Below, piece by piece: positions 42,586 through 52,891 of a stretch of 64,000 bases of DNA (position 1 is its first letter; each line of letters begins with the position of its first letter). The translations under genes were made by a program, and so were the position numbers. Origin of the DNA: Hedera helix (taxonomy: Eukaryota > Streptophyta > Magnoliopsida > Apiales > Araliaceae); the NCBI GenBank assembly GCA_947179155.2, contig OX359270.1:22891056-22955055 (forward strand), in the 5' to 3' direction. The notes under the pieces are model-generated. The model saw only the letters and a list, made by a program, of their open reading frames with translations. It had not been told where the DNA came from and did no database searches.

Positions 42586-43869
42586 ATGAGTGAAAGAGAG
42601 AAAGAGAAACGTGATCGTGGTAAAGCTCTTGTCTCCGGACAGCCTGGTAAAAGTAAAGGAACTATGGTTCCTATTTCTCATCGCAGTTATCTAGTTAAAC
42701 CTCCTTCTACTCAATTTCAGGTTTTAGGCCAAATCCCTAAACCCTATAGTTCAGCCCTTGCTAGTCAACCCAAACCCTATGATCCTTTTGAATCTCAGGC
42801 TTTGGCCCAGAAACCCAGTCAATTTAAACCTAATTCCCTGTATATTCCTAACTATGAAGTTAATTTATTTTACATTGAGCCCTATATGGACGCAAAAGAT
42901 GACCCAGTTAAGCTTGCTGCCCAGTTTTACCCTTCTGGCTGGCATTTCACTCCTTCAGCACCCTACAAATCCCTTTCTTATTATAAAAATATTCTTCTCA
43001 ATACTGAATCTATAAATATTAAACCTATATTTGATAAGAATGATAATTCAAAAATTGTTTTTCATTCTTTATATATTAAGAAAATCATTTCTGAGGAAGA
43101 ATGGGAAAACCATCATCTTTCCCATCATCTTTCCGATCTTAGGATTCTTGATAAAAGTCTTGATCCTTCTTTCAGTAATTATTTATGTTATTTTGATTAT
43201 TTGGATGCTTGGCATAAAATCTTTTTGTACCAAAGCTCCTCTTTCAGTCACTCTTGGTTTATCCAATTTGATCACAAGTTTAAAAGTCAGATCCCGATCT
43301 GGTTCACCCTTTGGTGGTCTAGATATGACCCTACTTCTGATCTCATTCTTGAGTGTCTCCTAGCTCAAGTAAACCATTTTAGTAATAAATCCCCATTTAA
43401 TCCTAAAATGGAAGGTATCCCAGTACTGCTCCGTTTTGTTAGTAAATACAAAATTCGTTGGATTTTGAAATGGCAGTATAATCTTCCTCCTTCTATGCAG
43501 CCTCCTGCAGTTACAAGAATCTTCTTTATTAAATGGTGGGACAAATTCGACGTTGATAGAATTGTCCAACAAGTTCATAAAGAATTCCCTGTGACTCCGG
43601 TTACTCCAGTAAAATTAGAGAATGTTGGTTCCTACAGCAAATCCAAAGTTAAAGGTTCCAGCTCCGGCTCTTCTGTTCCTGCTACCTTAGCATGAGTTAA
43701 AGAATATAGTACTGCTGAGCTAAATATGTTAGCAAAGGCAATTCAAGAAAGAGTTAAATCCATCAAGGAAGAAGATACTTCGTCTTCTTCAAAGTCTTCC
43801 CAAGCTTCAGTCAACCAGGACCCTTATGGCATAGTTGATCTCCAAGATGCCCAGGATCCATTTGCCTAG
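42586..43869 (+). pseudogene. Pararetrovirus downstream ORF of unknown function
   Basis: The ATG overlaps the pol terminator in the arrangement ATGAGTGA, which in this family suits termination-reinitiation or leaky scanning. It is open for 369 codons to a TGA at 43693-43695, then open again for 57 codons to a TAG at 43867-43869, so the TGA may be a mutation. Residues 1-75 are basic and Pro/Gln-rich. The core is aromatic, with W-F-T-L-W-W-S-R-Y near residue 240, R-F-V-S-K-Y-K-I-R-W near 285 and F-F-I-K-W-W-D-K-F near 315. The tail is Ser-rich. I do not recognise a named domain; florendovirus-type genomes carry a second ORF of unknown function in this position. Confidence 0.65.
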
Positions 43870-44224
43870 TTTCCATGGCTCCTATTCTGCTCCCGTGAGC
43901 ACCAGTCACTTCCGGCCCCTGCCAACAGTCAGATTCTCGGTCACATGTTGTGGCCCCTAGTCATCATCAGTGCGCGCGCACTCCCTTTAAGCATCCTATG
44001 CTTTCAGGTCCCTCCATTTTGCACGCCAAGTCAAAAGAAGGCCACCAGATGCTGCTTTTCCACCGAAAGCAAAAGCAAACAGTAAAAATTGTCTGCATTT
44101 AGTCAAAAGTGTCTACTATTCATCAACAGTAATGTGTCTGTAATCATTTTACTTTTCTTAAAGTAATTTGCCAGTCTGTAATAGTAAGATTCCCATTTAA
44201 TTGTATACAACTCACTCCTTACTC
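43870..44224 (+). promoter_or_regulatory. Pararetrovirus intergenic promoter region
   Basis: About 350 non-coding bases between the last ORF and the TATA box, with a GTGCGCGCGCACT palindrome near 43971-43983 and pyrimidine-rich stretches. Caulimovirids have their main promoter here. Individual factor sites cannot be assigned confidently. Confidence 0.6.
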
Positions 44225-44230
44225 TATAAA
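44225..44230 (+). promoter_or_regulatory. Pararetrovirus TATA box
   Basis: TATAAA in ACTCTATAAAAGGAAGG, about 210 bases before the polyadenylation signal; the spacing suits a terminally redundant pregenomic RNA. Confidence 0.75.
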
Positions 44231-44433
44231 AGGAAGGCTTGCTCATAGAGTGAGGGGACTTCACCTTACCCTAGGAAGAAACCTTCAAGAAACTTTGTAA
44301 GACTCAGAGCTCCTTCTCTGACTAATCTTAAGTTTTTTCTCTGTTTCCTGAGTCCTTCTGTTTAGTAATCAAGTTAATTGTTTTACTTTCTGATTATGTA
44401 CTTTGCTTCCTGTATGTAAATATTTTCTGATTC

Positions 44434-44439
44434 AATAAA
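44434..44439 (+). terminator. Pararetrovirus polyadenylation signal
   Basis: AATAAA in GATTCAATAAATATATTT, downstream of the TATA box as in other pararetroviruses. An inverted copy lies near 37480 within the inverted leader. Confidence 0.7.
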
Positions 44440-44667
44440 TATATTTCAGTTATTTCAGTTTATAAATATTCAACTGTGCGGTCTCTTTCCTACTTCCCCT
44501 GCATCATGCATAATGTACTTATGAATATGATCTGTAAGGCCAAATGGCATGACATTCCATTCATAGTGACCAAAAGGTGTAGTAAAGGCTGTCTTATACC
44601 TATCTTCCACATGAATTTGAATTTGCCAAAATCCACTCTTAAGGTCGAATTTACTAAAGACAACAAC

Positions 44668-45785
44668 TTAACTTAATCTACTAATTAAATCCTTTTTATT
44701 TGGTAATGGATACCTAATCCATTCCAGAACCTTATTTAAAGGTTTATAATTAATAACTAATCTAGGCACTCCTCTTTCTATTTCAGAATTCTTATTGACA
44801 TAGAAAGCAGGGCAAGACCAAGGGGATTTACTCTTTCGAATTAAATCCTTAGTAAGTAAATCATCAATTTCTTTTTTACAAAATTCCATTAATTCGTGAC
44901 TCATTTGTATAAGTCTAGCCTTAGTAGGAATTAAATGTTCTTTAAATTCCTTAGCATAAGGAAGCCTAACAATATGCTTTTTTCTGTGCCAAAAAGCATG
45001 AGGTAAGTAAGAACAAACATTCTGACTTAAAAGATTTTGAATTTTTTTTATTTTTTCTTGGAGTTTAGGATTTTTTAATTGTTCCTCAACTCTTTTGTAA
45101 TTAATTTCATTTTTTAAATAACTCAAGTGTTGGGTTTTATTATTTAAAATATTTAGATATTTGGTAATTGACTGATCTTGAATACACCGTAGGTCTCTCT
45201 CTTTAGGTTCAGTTATGAATCTAAAGGTGACCTTCTGCCCAAGGTGATTACTAGACAATCCCTTGGTAGTAGTAGTAAATGGGTATAATAAATATATAAA
45301 TGGTAATCCTAAAATTATTTTGCCAGTCATGTTTCTGATTAAAACAAAGGATGTTTTAAAACAAACATTATCTTGACAAATATGAACTTTAGGTAATTTA
45401 TATTTTATTTCCATTTGACTACCATTAGCAGAACTAAGTCTTTCACTAGTTTTTTCATAATACCTAGTAGGAATCAATCCTTCTTGGATACAATTGAGGT
45501 CAGCACCTGTATCAACAAGAGCAGGAAATTCCAAAATAAAGGTTTTGTTAATAACTAGTGTTACATTAATATACCATTTTTGAATAGTAATATCTTTCAA
45601 TCTTTTTAAAGAATTACCTTGTTCAGCAAGGTTAAATTGACTAGTTGAAGCCTTAGCCTCATCTATTTCAGGAGAATCGGAGGCCTCATTCACAGAGGTT
45701 TCAGACTCTTCTCCTTCACTACTGCTATCAGCAGAATTATCAATAGCAATAACATTCTTAGTTTTAATCTCTTCAATATCTTGCT
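44668..45785 (-). pseudogene. Pararetrovirus protease and RT N-terminus, right copy
   Basis: The same frame as in the left copy, with the protease active site V-D-T-G-A-D and the RT lead-in. It ends at a TAA at 44668-44670, where the left copy has CAA, a C-to-T change. As in the left copy, the frame opens in -1 relation to the coat frame with no ATG. Confidence 0.85.
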
Positions 45786-48338
45786 TTAACTTAGAAATTT
45801 TTTCTTTAAGTTTTTTACTTTAGAATGTAGTTCTGGTAAAGTAATTTCTTTGACTGGATTTTTAAACCTTTCAAGAGTTTTATTAAGGCTAAAAACAGGT
45901 TTTTCTTTAACCATATTTATCTTATCAATAGGATTATCTTTTGTTAATAAATCTTTTAACTGCTTAGTGTATCTTTTCTTTAATTTTGGATCAGTAATTT
46001 TACTTATCAAATCAATAAGTAAATTTTGTTCTTCATCGTTAGCAATAAGAACATTAACTTTGTTAATAACATTAAGTTTTTTATTGCAGCAACTATCCAC
46101 ACATCCGAGGGTGACATCTGGATTATTACTGCTACTAGAATTATTAGACGAATCAGAAAATGTATCATCATAGTTATCATTAGTAGAGTAATTTTCTATT
46201 CTCATTAAATCTAGAATTTGTTCAGTATCTTCATCAGTGATTTTTAATTGTTTAAGTTTTTCTTTTACTTTACATTCATTTTTGTAATGGCCTGGCTTGT
46301 CACAGTTGTGACAAATAACTTTACTTTTATCAAATTTCTTATAACTCTTCTTCTTAGAGTTAAAAGAAGGCTTTTTGTAAGGTTTTTTCTTATAAGAAGA
46401 TTGTTTATAATAGTCATATTTTTTATTATAACTTTTTCTTCTGGATTTGTAATTATCTTTTTTATGGTGTTTAATATGTTTTCTTCTTGAAGGGGCAACA
46501 GGCGACAAACCATACTGTTCACAGAATGTTCCCAATTCATATTTGGCTCTATTTTTATCTTTATTAGCTTGTTTACTAATTTTGAAATCAATACACATTT
46601 TTAAACCAGTTTTTTGAATTTGGCTAATAATATCACCATAGGTTAAATTGTCATAATCAATAAAACCTAAAGCTTTAGATAATTCTTCACGAATTTTATG
46701 AGCAAATAAACTAGGTAAACCATTTATGAATTTTTCTTTCCAGAAAGATTTGTTACTATCTTCACGTATCATAACTCTATTAATAAACATGTCTTTATAC
46801 CAGGGAAAGTCACTTAAGGTCGGACAAGTAAGGTTACTAAGTTGGTCATGGATCCTATCAGTAATATTGCTAGGAGTACCAATAAAATGTTTCACTATAG
46901 TATAAATAAGAGTATTGACACCATCAGGGGGGCCAATTCCTATGACTTCATTAACTATTGGGTTACCATCATGATCAACTTGGATAGCATGAATTATAGA
47001 ATGCCTAGAAGTTTCGGTAAGATGATTTTCCCACCAGCTTCTAAGTGTTCTAGTAAATCTAGTAGCTAGTAACTCAACTATACCAGCTTGACTTATTTCA
47101 GGAAAATTAGTCAAATAACTATTTGCTACCATAGACATATGATTTAACTTGTTCAAAATTTGTTGCTCACTAAAACCATCAATATTCCATTCATAAATCT
47201 TATTAACAGAAAATTGATTATCTAGATTCCTTTCTTCAAACTGTAAGTCTGGAGGGGTTGGTCTAATATACCAATTTTTTGTAGTACTAGTAGGATTCGG
47301 AGTTTTAAAGGTTAATTTACTAAATTGGTTGATTGTTTCATCAAGTTCAGAATCATGAGACGAAGTATCTGATTGACTTTGCTCTTGAGTTTGGTCAATG
47401 ACAGCTAACAATTTTGGTTCACTAGATTCTGGCTTATCAAGCTTTTTGATAAGTTTATCAATAGTTTTAGCAAGTTCTTTATCTGAGGCAGGTAAACTCA
47501 ATCCCATTCTTTTTTCAGGGAGACTGAGTAAAGGTTTCTCAGGTTTACTTAGTTGGGTATTTAATTTATCATCAAACTTTTCTTCAATTTTATCTAACTG
47601 TTTACCTATAGAAGCAAGGTACTGGTTAGTAAAATTGTTTTGTTCAATGATTCTTTTATTATTTCCTTCAGGTTCTTTAAAAGGACTAGCAGTAACCTGA
47701 ACATCTTTTACAGTAATGACTATTGATTCAAGAGGGGGGTGACTGGAAGACACAGTGGATTTATCTTCTTTAGTCCATTTATGCTTAGTTATAACATTAC
47801 ATTTTCCATAATATGTATCATACCATGAATAGAAGGTAATGTTTATTTTTTCTTTAGTTACAAATCTTCTCCATTTTTTAATTATTTTCTCACGCTCTTC
47901 CTTGCTATGTTGGGCACGAAAAAGGTGTCTTCTAGGTTTATTTTCTTTAGAGTTAAAATCATTAATCAAATATTGATCATTGATTTTAAATTCTTTTTTA
48001 ATAACACAGAGTTGATGATGAACTGGCTTAGGTCCAAAGTCAGACTGGGTAGGAGATAAATTTTGAGATTCATCATCCTCAGGTTGATTGACTGGTTCAA
48101 ACTTGTCATAACAGGGATGACTTGTTTGTCCTTCCGTAAAAATTCCTTTTAATTTTACATCAGGTAAATTAGTTTTTCCTAAGAGGTCAGAATCTTTTCT
48201 GGTCTGGGAAGAAGATTGATTGGTAACGTCTTCAATAATCAGAGGGCGTCTAAGTCTTGAATCATCAAAACTTATTCTAACAGTACCATCTAAATATTGT
48301 TTAACATTATCAAAGTTAATAACTTCATGAATGACAGG
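45786..48338 (-). pseudogene. Pararetrovirus coat protein region, right copy (without the 1-kb deletion)
   Basis: Open from just after the nonsense codon at 48339 to the shared TAA at 45786-45788, over 800 codons. It keeps the roughly 1.04-kb segment lost from the left copy, which encodes polar, Ser/Glu-rich sequence, then a region with W-Y-I-R-P-T-P-P-D and S-W-W-E-N-H-L. The latter looks like a capsid-type core by position. The basic stretch and CCHC knuckle follow (near 46310). This is the better-preserved record of the coat region. Confidence 0.83.
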
Positions 48339-49112
48339 TCATTGGGGAACTTCATTATCTAATATCCATTGACTCGGAAGAGTCACATCTTTCCAAAGAA
48401 GAGTCTTTGGAACTTGAATATTAGCATCACTGGTACTACTTTGAATTAAAACAGTTTTGTCTTTAGGACTTTTACTTAAAACTTTTACATTTAAATTTGT
48501 TTTCATAGTTTTATAATAAATTCTGTATATTAAAGCTAAAGCTTGAGATCCTTCAATCATTTGAGTAATCTCACCAGCAGTTTTAATATTCAAAGTTAAA
48601 GCTTTTAATAAATGAGGGTCACTTAGGCTTAATGTAAAATCTGGGAAGCAATTAAAATGGATAGGTCCATTATGCAAGCTAGATTCCATTATTCCTAAGA
48701 TACTAGGGTGGTAATTCAAATATCTGGCATCTCTAAGACACAACAAAATACTTGAATTAATTCCTTTAATACTTAAAGGGTTAATAGCAATTTGAATTAA
48801 TCCGATTTGGATAAAGTTGTATCCCTTTTTTCTCTGTTTGTTGATGACTTCAGTAGTGAGCAAACTACGAGTTTCATGATCTTTATTAATAGCATAAATT
48901 TTCTCAACAGTTTTAAGACTATAATCAAACTTAAAATTATCTAAGAAAGTTGACTGGTAAATCACTTTGGGAGAAATACTAGGGATATTCCAGTTTCCCA
49001 AATCTTGACTAAGATTTTCATAACTATGATCTTCTTGGTTCATTATGTCAGGAATAGAAGATAAAGATGATCTAGAACTGACTGAAGAAGTAGATCTAAA
49101 TAAACGATTCAT
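48339..49112 (-). pseudogene. Pararetrovirus movement protein, right copy
   Basis: Starts at the ATG at 49110-49112 and matches the left copy closely. It is cut by a TGA at 48339-48341 where the left copy has CGA, a typical change at a methylated CpG. The downstream reading continues in the same frame into the coat region. The pyrimidine/CAG tract upstream of the start is conserved. Confidence 0.83.
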
Positions 49113-49612
49113 AGAAATTTTGAAAAACCCTTTTCCACAAGGCTGGTCTTCTATCTGCAAAGAAAGAGAAGATTGAAAGGGAAAATCGAGATACTAAATC
49201 CTTAGTTGAGGGATTTAGGAGCCACGAAGGGTGGATTCTCGTTGCATGTGATACTTCAAAAGAAGCCACTGCATAAAACAAGAGGAATAGAGCACAAGTT
49301 CAAATATGAACTAACTAGTGAAGTGAAATGTCAATCATATTATTATATCCATGACTTTACATATCTGCTGCTATCAGTATGTCTCAGATACAGACCTACT
49401 TACATATGCAGACTCATACCGTAGTTATTATTCCTGTAATTGCAGAATCACTGCTCAAACCAAGAGACTTACGACTGCTTCGGAACAAATCAAGGTGGTC
49501 TACTGTAAGGAAGGTGATCCAAGGATACGGTAAGCAAACATAGACAGTAAAGGCCTAGATGATAACATATGAATAGTCAAATCAAAACGCTAATAGCGCA
49601 TACAATAACTTG

Positions 49613-49613
49613 G

Positions 49614-49622
<9 letters not shown>
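49613..49622 (-). other. Pararetrovirus primer-binding site remnant at the right junction
   Basis: The minus strand reads TATCAGAGCC directly at the (AT)n edge, the core of the tRNA-Met complement TGGTATCAGAGC with its first bases merged into the AT tract. In pararetroviruses this marks the start of minus-strand DNA, so the integrated end lies at a natural discontinuity of the viral genome. Confidence 0.75.

Positions 49623-49645
<23 letters not shown>
49619..49645. repeat. (AT)n tract at the right edge of the pararetrovirus block
   Basis: About 27 bases of alternating AT between the primer-site remnant and the resumed gypsy LTR. Confidence 0.93.
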
Positions 49646-50249
49646 AGATGAATGAAAAGAATGATTAATCAAGAAATTAAAAGTTTGAGCCATGAATTGG
49701 CAAAGCTTGAAAGATGATCTTATGAGATAATGTAACATACCAAGTTGAATTATGAGCTAAGCCTCATGAGAAATATAAGAAATGTGCTTATGTAATTAAT
49801 GGACTAGCCTAAATGTAGATCCAAGAATTAGTCCAACTAGAGCAATTAAAATAAACGTAGTGTGATTATTAGATGTAATGTGATTAAAATGAATTAAGGC
49901 CCAATGTAATATTAAGGTGCTAGCAAACTTAAGTCCAAGATAAATTAAAATGGGAGACAAAGTTAGTTAATGCTTGCAAGTATGATTATTAGCCCAAGGT
50001 GAATGCTTAAAAATAATGTGGTGCAACGCAATAGAGTTAATGAGAGGCCCAATGATAATGAATTGTTTAGCCTAAGAGGTTTATTCCAATGTGTAATGAA
50101 GAAAACGTTAGAGGATATGTGTGTTTGTGTGTAATTAAATTAATAGCCAAAATCCTCCATGTCATGCTCCTTTTTCATAAATCAATGGGATAGGTAATTC
50201 CTTTTTACTTAACCTTGTAAACTAATGGTGATAACCTAGCAAAGATGGG

Positions 50250-50250
50250 A

Positions 50251-50314
<64 letters not shown>

Positions 50315-50322
50315 GTATGTAT
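50250..50322. repeat. (TG)n(TA)n compound microsatellite
   Basis: About nine GT units followed by alternating TA with ATGT interruptions. Confidence 0.9.
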
Positions 50323-50342
50323 AAGAGTATGAGGAAGACTCC

Positions 50343-50350
50343 TATAAATA
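50343..50350 (+). promoter_or_regulatory. Gypsy 3' LTR TATA box
   Basis: TATAAATA, the counterpart of 28153-28160. Confidence 0.55.
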
Positions 50351-51229
50351 GGATACATTAAGTGACGTAACAAAGTTTACTTCATTTTACAATTCACCAA
50401 GTAGGAGCTAGAGAGTGTAGAGAAAAGGAGAGTTTAAGAGAAATTCTAAGTGTGAGAGTCCTTGGTGGAGCAAGGAAGATAAGGAATCTAGTAAGGAGGT
50501 GTCTAACAAGCCCTAACATCCATCAAGAAGGAAGAATCAACCATTAAGGTTTAAAAGTCTTCTAAAACCCTAGCTTAATAATTTTATGTTGTAGTATAAT
50601 TTTATGCATGTTTGGTTGTGGGAGGTTTATATGTTATGGGATCATGAAAGATCCAACGGTATAAGGAAGGATTTATGAATGAGTTTATGTGCTTGATATG
50701 TGTTATGTTGTGTAAAAGTGTAAGAAGTGTGTCTATGAACATGTAACAACTTGGCTAAATCAAGTGGTAACATGATTTTCGAAACAATGTAAACCAAGAT
50801 GTTTATGTTATTTATAAGATATATGAAACATATATTGTAGATCTAAAAGATACAAAGATAATCCAAGTAGAACGGGAAAAAAAATAAGTTAAAACGAATT
50901 TATAATGATTTTTCTAGTAAATGATACTTTAATGTAAACCCTAGAAGTTTTGATCCTTCTTTTTGACTAATAAATGTTTTTTGATTGGGTATGAAACCCT
51001 TGGATTATGGTATAAACATGTAATCAACAAGTTGTAAACCAAATTTGAACTCGTTTAGAAGTAAGAAAATGAAGTTATAAGCCTTTAAAATAAAGAGGAT
51101 CAAAACTGAAAAAATTGAAAAATGCTGAAAAATTAAGGCAAGCATTCTGCTGGTTTTTTGCCCGGGGCATAGGTCTAGTTTTCCAGTTAACCAAATCTAG
51201 GTCGGATCTAGGTAAAACCAGGTCGGGTC

Positions 51230-51230
<1 letters not shown>

Positions 51231-51271
<41 letters not shown>
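51231..51271 (+). repeat. (TAA)n microsatellite in the gypsy 3' LTR
   Basis: Perfect trinucleotide run matching the (TAA)n at 29055-29102. Confidence 0.93.
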
Positions 51272-51279
<8 letters not shown>

Positions 51280-51371
51280 AAATATAGAATGTAATGAATA
51301 AACAATAAACAAGATTATTTTATTTGTGAAGATAAATTAAAATGGATGAAAAAATAAAACATAAACAAATA

Positions 51372-51397
51372 AAATAATAATAATAATAATAATAATA

Positions 51398-51463
<66 letters not shown>

Positions 51464-51464
51464 T
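51372..51464. repeat. (TAA)n running into (TTA)n, self-complementary
   Basis: A (TAA)n run changes at about 51399 to a longer (ATT)n run, forming a perfect hairpin arm pair. The 5' LTR lacks it at the matching place (29190-29210). Confidence 0.9.
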
Positions 51465-52891
51465 TATTCACATTTTATTTGTGAATTTAGATTGTGAAAG
51501 TAAATAGAAATAGATAAAGCATAAACAAATAAAATAATAAAAATTATTTTATTCGTACATTCTGATTGTAAAGATGAATTATAATAAATAGAATAAATAA
51601 ATTATTGTGAAATAAAATAGAGAATGTGATGAATAAATAAAGCATGAATAAATAAAATAATAATAAATATTATTTTATTTGTGAAGGTAAAATAAAATAA
51701 ATAATATAATGAATGAGTAAAGAGTAAACAAATAAAATAATAAGAAAAATTATTTTATTTGTAAAATTCGAATGTAACAATGATATACACTAGGGTGTGA
51801 GTCGATTTAAGTTGGTATGTGGAGTCCGATAGTGACTAATTAGTAGATCAATTTATAGGTTATTTGAAGTTTGAGGATGGCGAAATAATTATAAACGATA
51901 ACTCGGGCAAGTATCCTGAACCTACTCGATTATAATATTGTGCAAGTTTTTACTCAAAATGATTATTGAAAATTATTCTATTTTGATCGCAATTATGTGC
52001 ATTCGAAAGATTTTTCTATATTAAATTATTAAAGCATAATTGTTCTATTTTTCTTGAACTATTTAAGAAGATAGTCTATGTCACTTGTTTCAGTTAGACA
52101 GATTATAAATTATTTATTGAATGGATGTAATTTCTTAAAAGTCAATCCAAATCAATTGTCTTGGTATGGACTCTTATGTTGAGACTGAGATAACAACCCT
52201 TATAAAGGGGTATTATTGTCGAGAGAACGACTTTGCACACGATATTTAAATGTTATGCATAACATAGGGTACGATAAACTAATCACCTTAAGTACTTGAA
52301 GAGAGTGAAAATTAGTTTTGTGACTAACGTACACTTTGGAGGTAATTCAATGAAATACTGATGATTTCTCGAGAAGTTCATGGTCCATAGTGACCTCTCA
52401 ATATGAAAGCTAGAATTCTTCATTTATTGGAATTGTTGCATTATCCTTATTGTTTCCTCATTAATGAGTACTATTGAAGTTCAAAAAAGTTGAATAACCC
52501 CTTATTCGAATTCGTATTCATTGCATGTTATATACTTACTGATCAATTAGTTGTTCATTCTTGCTTATCAAAATTTTACAGTTAAGCTCGAGAAGTCCAG
52601 TAGATCCGGCAAAGACAAAGGAAAGGAAAAGATTAAAGAATAATCAAAGATTAAGATATTTGTGTAATGAATGTTAAATGTTAAGACTTATGTTAGTTTT
52701 TGAACTAAGTGATGTATTTATGTTAGTAAAAATTGTCCGGACCTAAAAAGGTATTTGGCTATGTAGTTATTAATTAGCATGATTATTTGTATTTATTTCT
52801 GCATTAGAATATAGATATATGTGATGAATATTTGTATCGTGAGCACCATATCTGGTGGTAAAGGACCCGGATGTGAGAGCGTCACACTTGT

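Larger units (their letters stand above)
37206..49619. mobile_element. Endogenous pararetrovirus block (Caulimoviridae), inverted composite
   Basis: A 12.4-kb insertion with no LTRs encodes, in caulimovirid style, a 30K-type movement protein, coat protein with zinc knuckle, aspartic protease, RT and RNase H, and a further ORF, but no integrase. Layout: inverted leader piece (37206-37648), near-complete genome in + orientation (37649-44538), second partial genome in - orientation (44539-49619). It interrupts the gypsy 3' LTR within alternating AT sequence. The single movement-coat frame followed by pol and one extra ORF resembles petuvirus or florendovirus relatives; the genus cannot be fixed here. 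All copies contain stops, indels or truncation, so it is a relic. Confidence 0.9.
44539..49619 (-). pseudogene. Second pararetrovirus genome copy, inverted and truncated
   Basis: From 44539 the sequence is the reverse complement of the left copy, starting in RT just before the catalytic YIDD region and running back through protease, coat and movement protein to the primer site at 49613-49622. It therefore lacks the RT catalytic box, RNase H, the downstream ORF and the promoter. Where the copies overlap they are very similar: about eight residue differences in some 340 of the protease-RT frame. The join at 44537-44540 shares only one or two bases. Confidence 0.88.
15994..52886 (+). mobile_element. 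Ty3/gypsy LTR retrotransposon, carrying three nested insertions
   Basis: Two long LTRs (about 3.3 kb after removing insertions) begin TGTAATAACCAAGA and end GTCACA. The 5' LTR is 15994-16746 plus 28051-30605; the 3' LTR is 37064-37205 plus about 49646-52886. A tRNA-Met primer-binding site follows the 5' LTR and a purine tract precedes the 3' LTR. The flanks CTTTT (15989-15993) and CTTGT (52887-52891) are a plausible 5-bp duplication with one change. Internal order is extra ORF, gag, protease, RT, RNase H, integrase, which is the gypsy order. All frames are broken. Nested inside are a copia element, a solo-LTR-like insert and a pararetrovirus block. Confidence 0.9.
49646..52886 (+). repeat. 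Gypsy 3' LTR, right segment
   Basis: Resumes with sequence matching 16095 onward and then 28051-30605, ending GAGCGTCACA. Contains (TG)n(TA)n, (TAA)n and a (TAA)n(TTA)n hairpin. Non-coding. Confidence 0.9.

Noticed and set aside
37206..49619. Possibility that the viral block could be an intact, activatable virus
   Set aside because: Both copies have nonsense codons, a frameshift in RT (left), a 1-kb coat deletion (left) and loss of the RT catalytic box and everything downstream (right).
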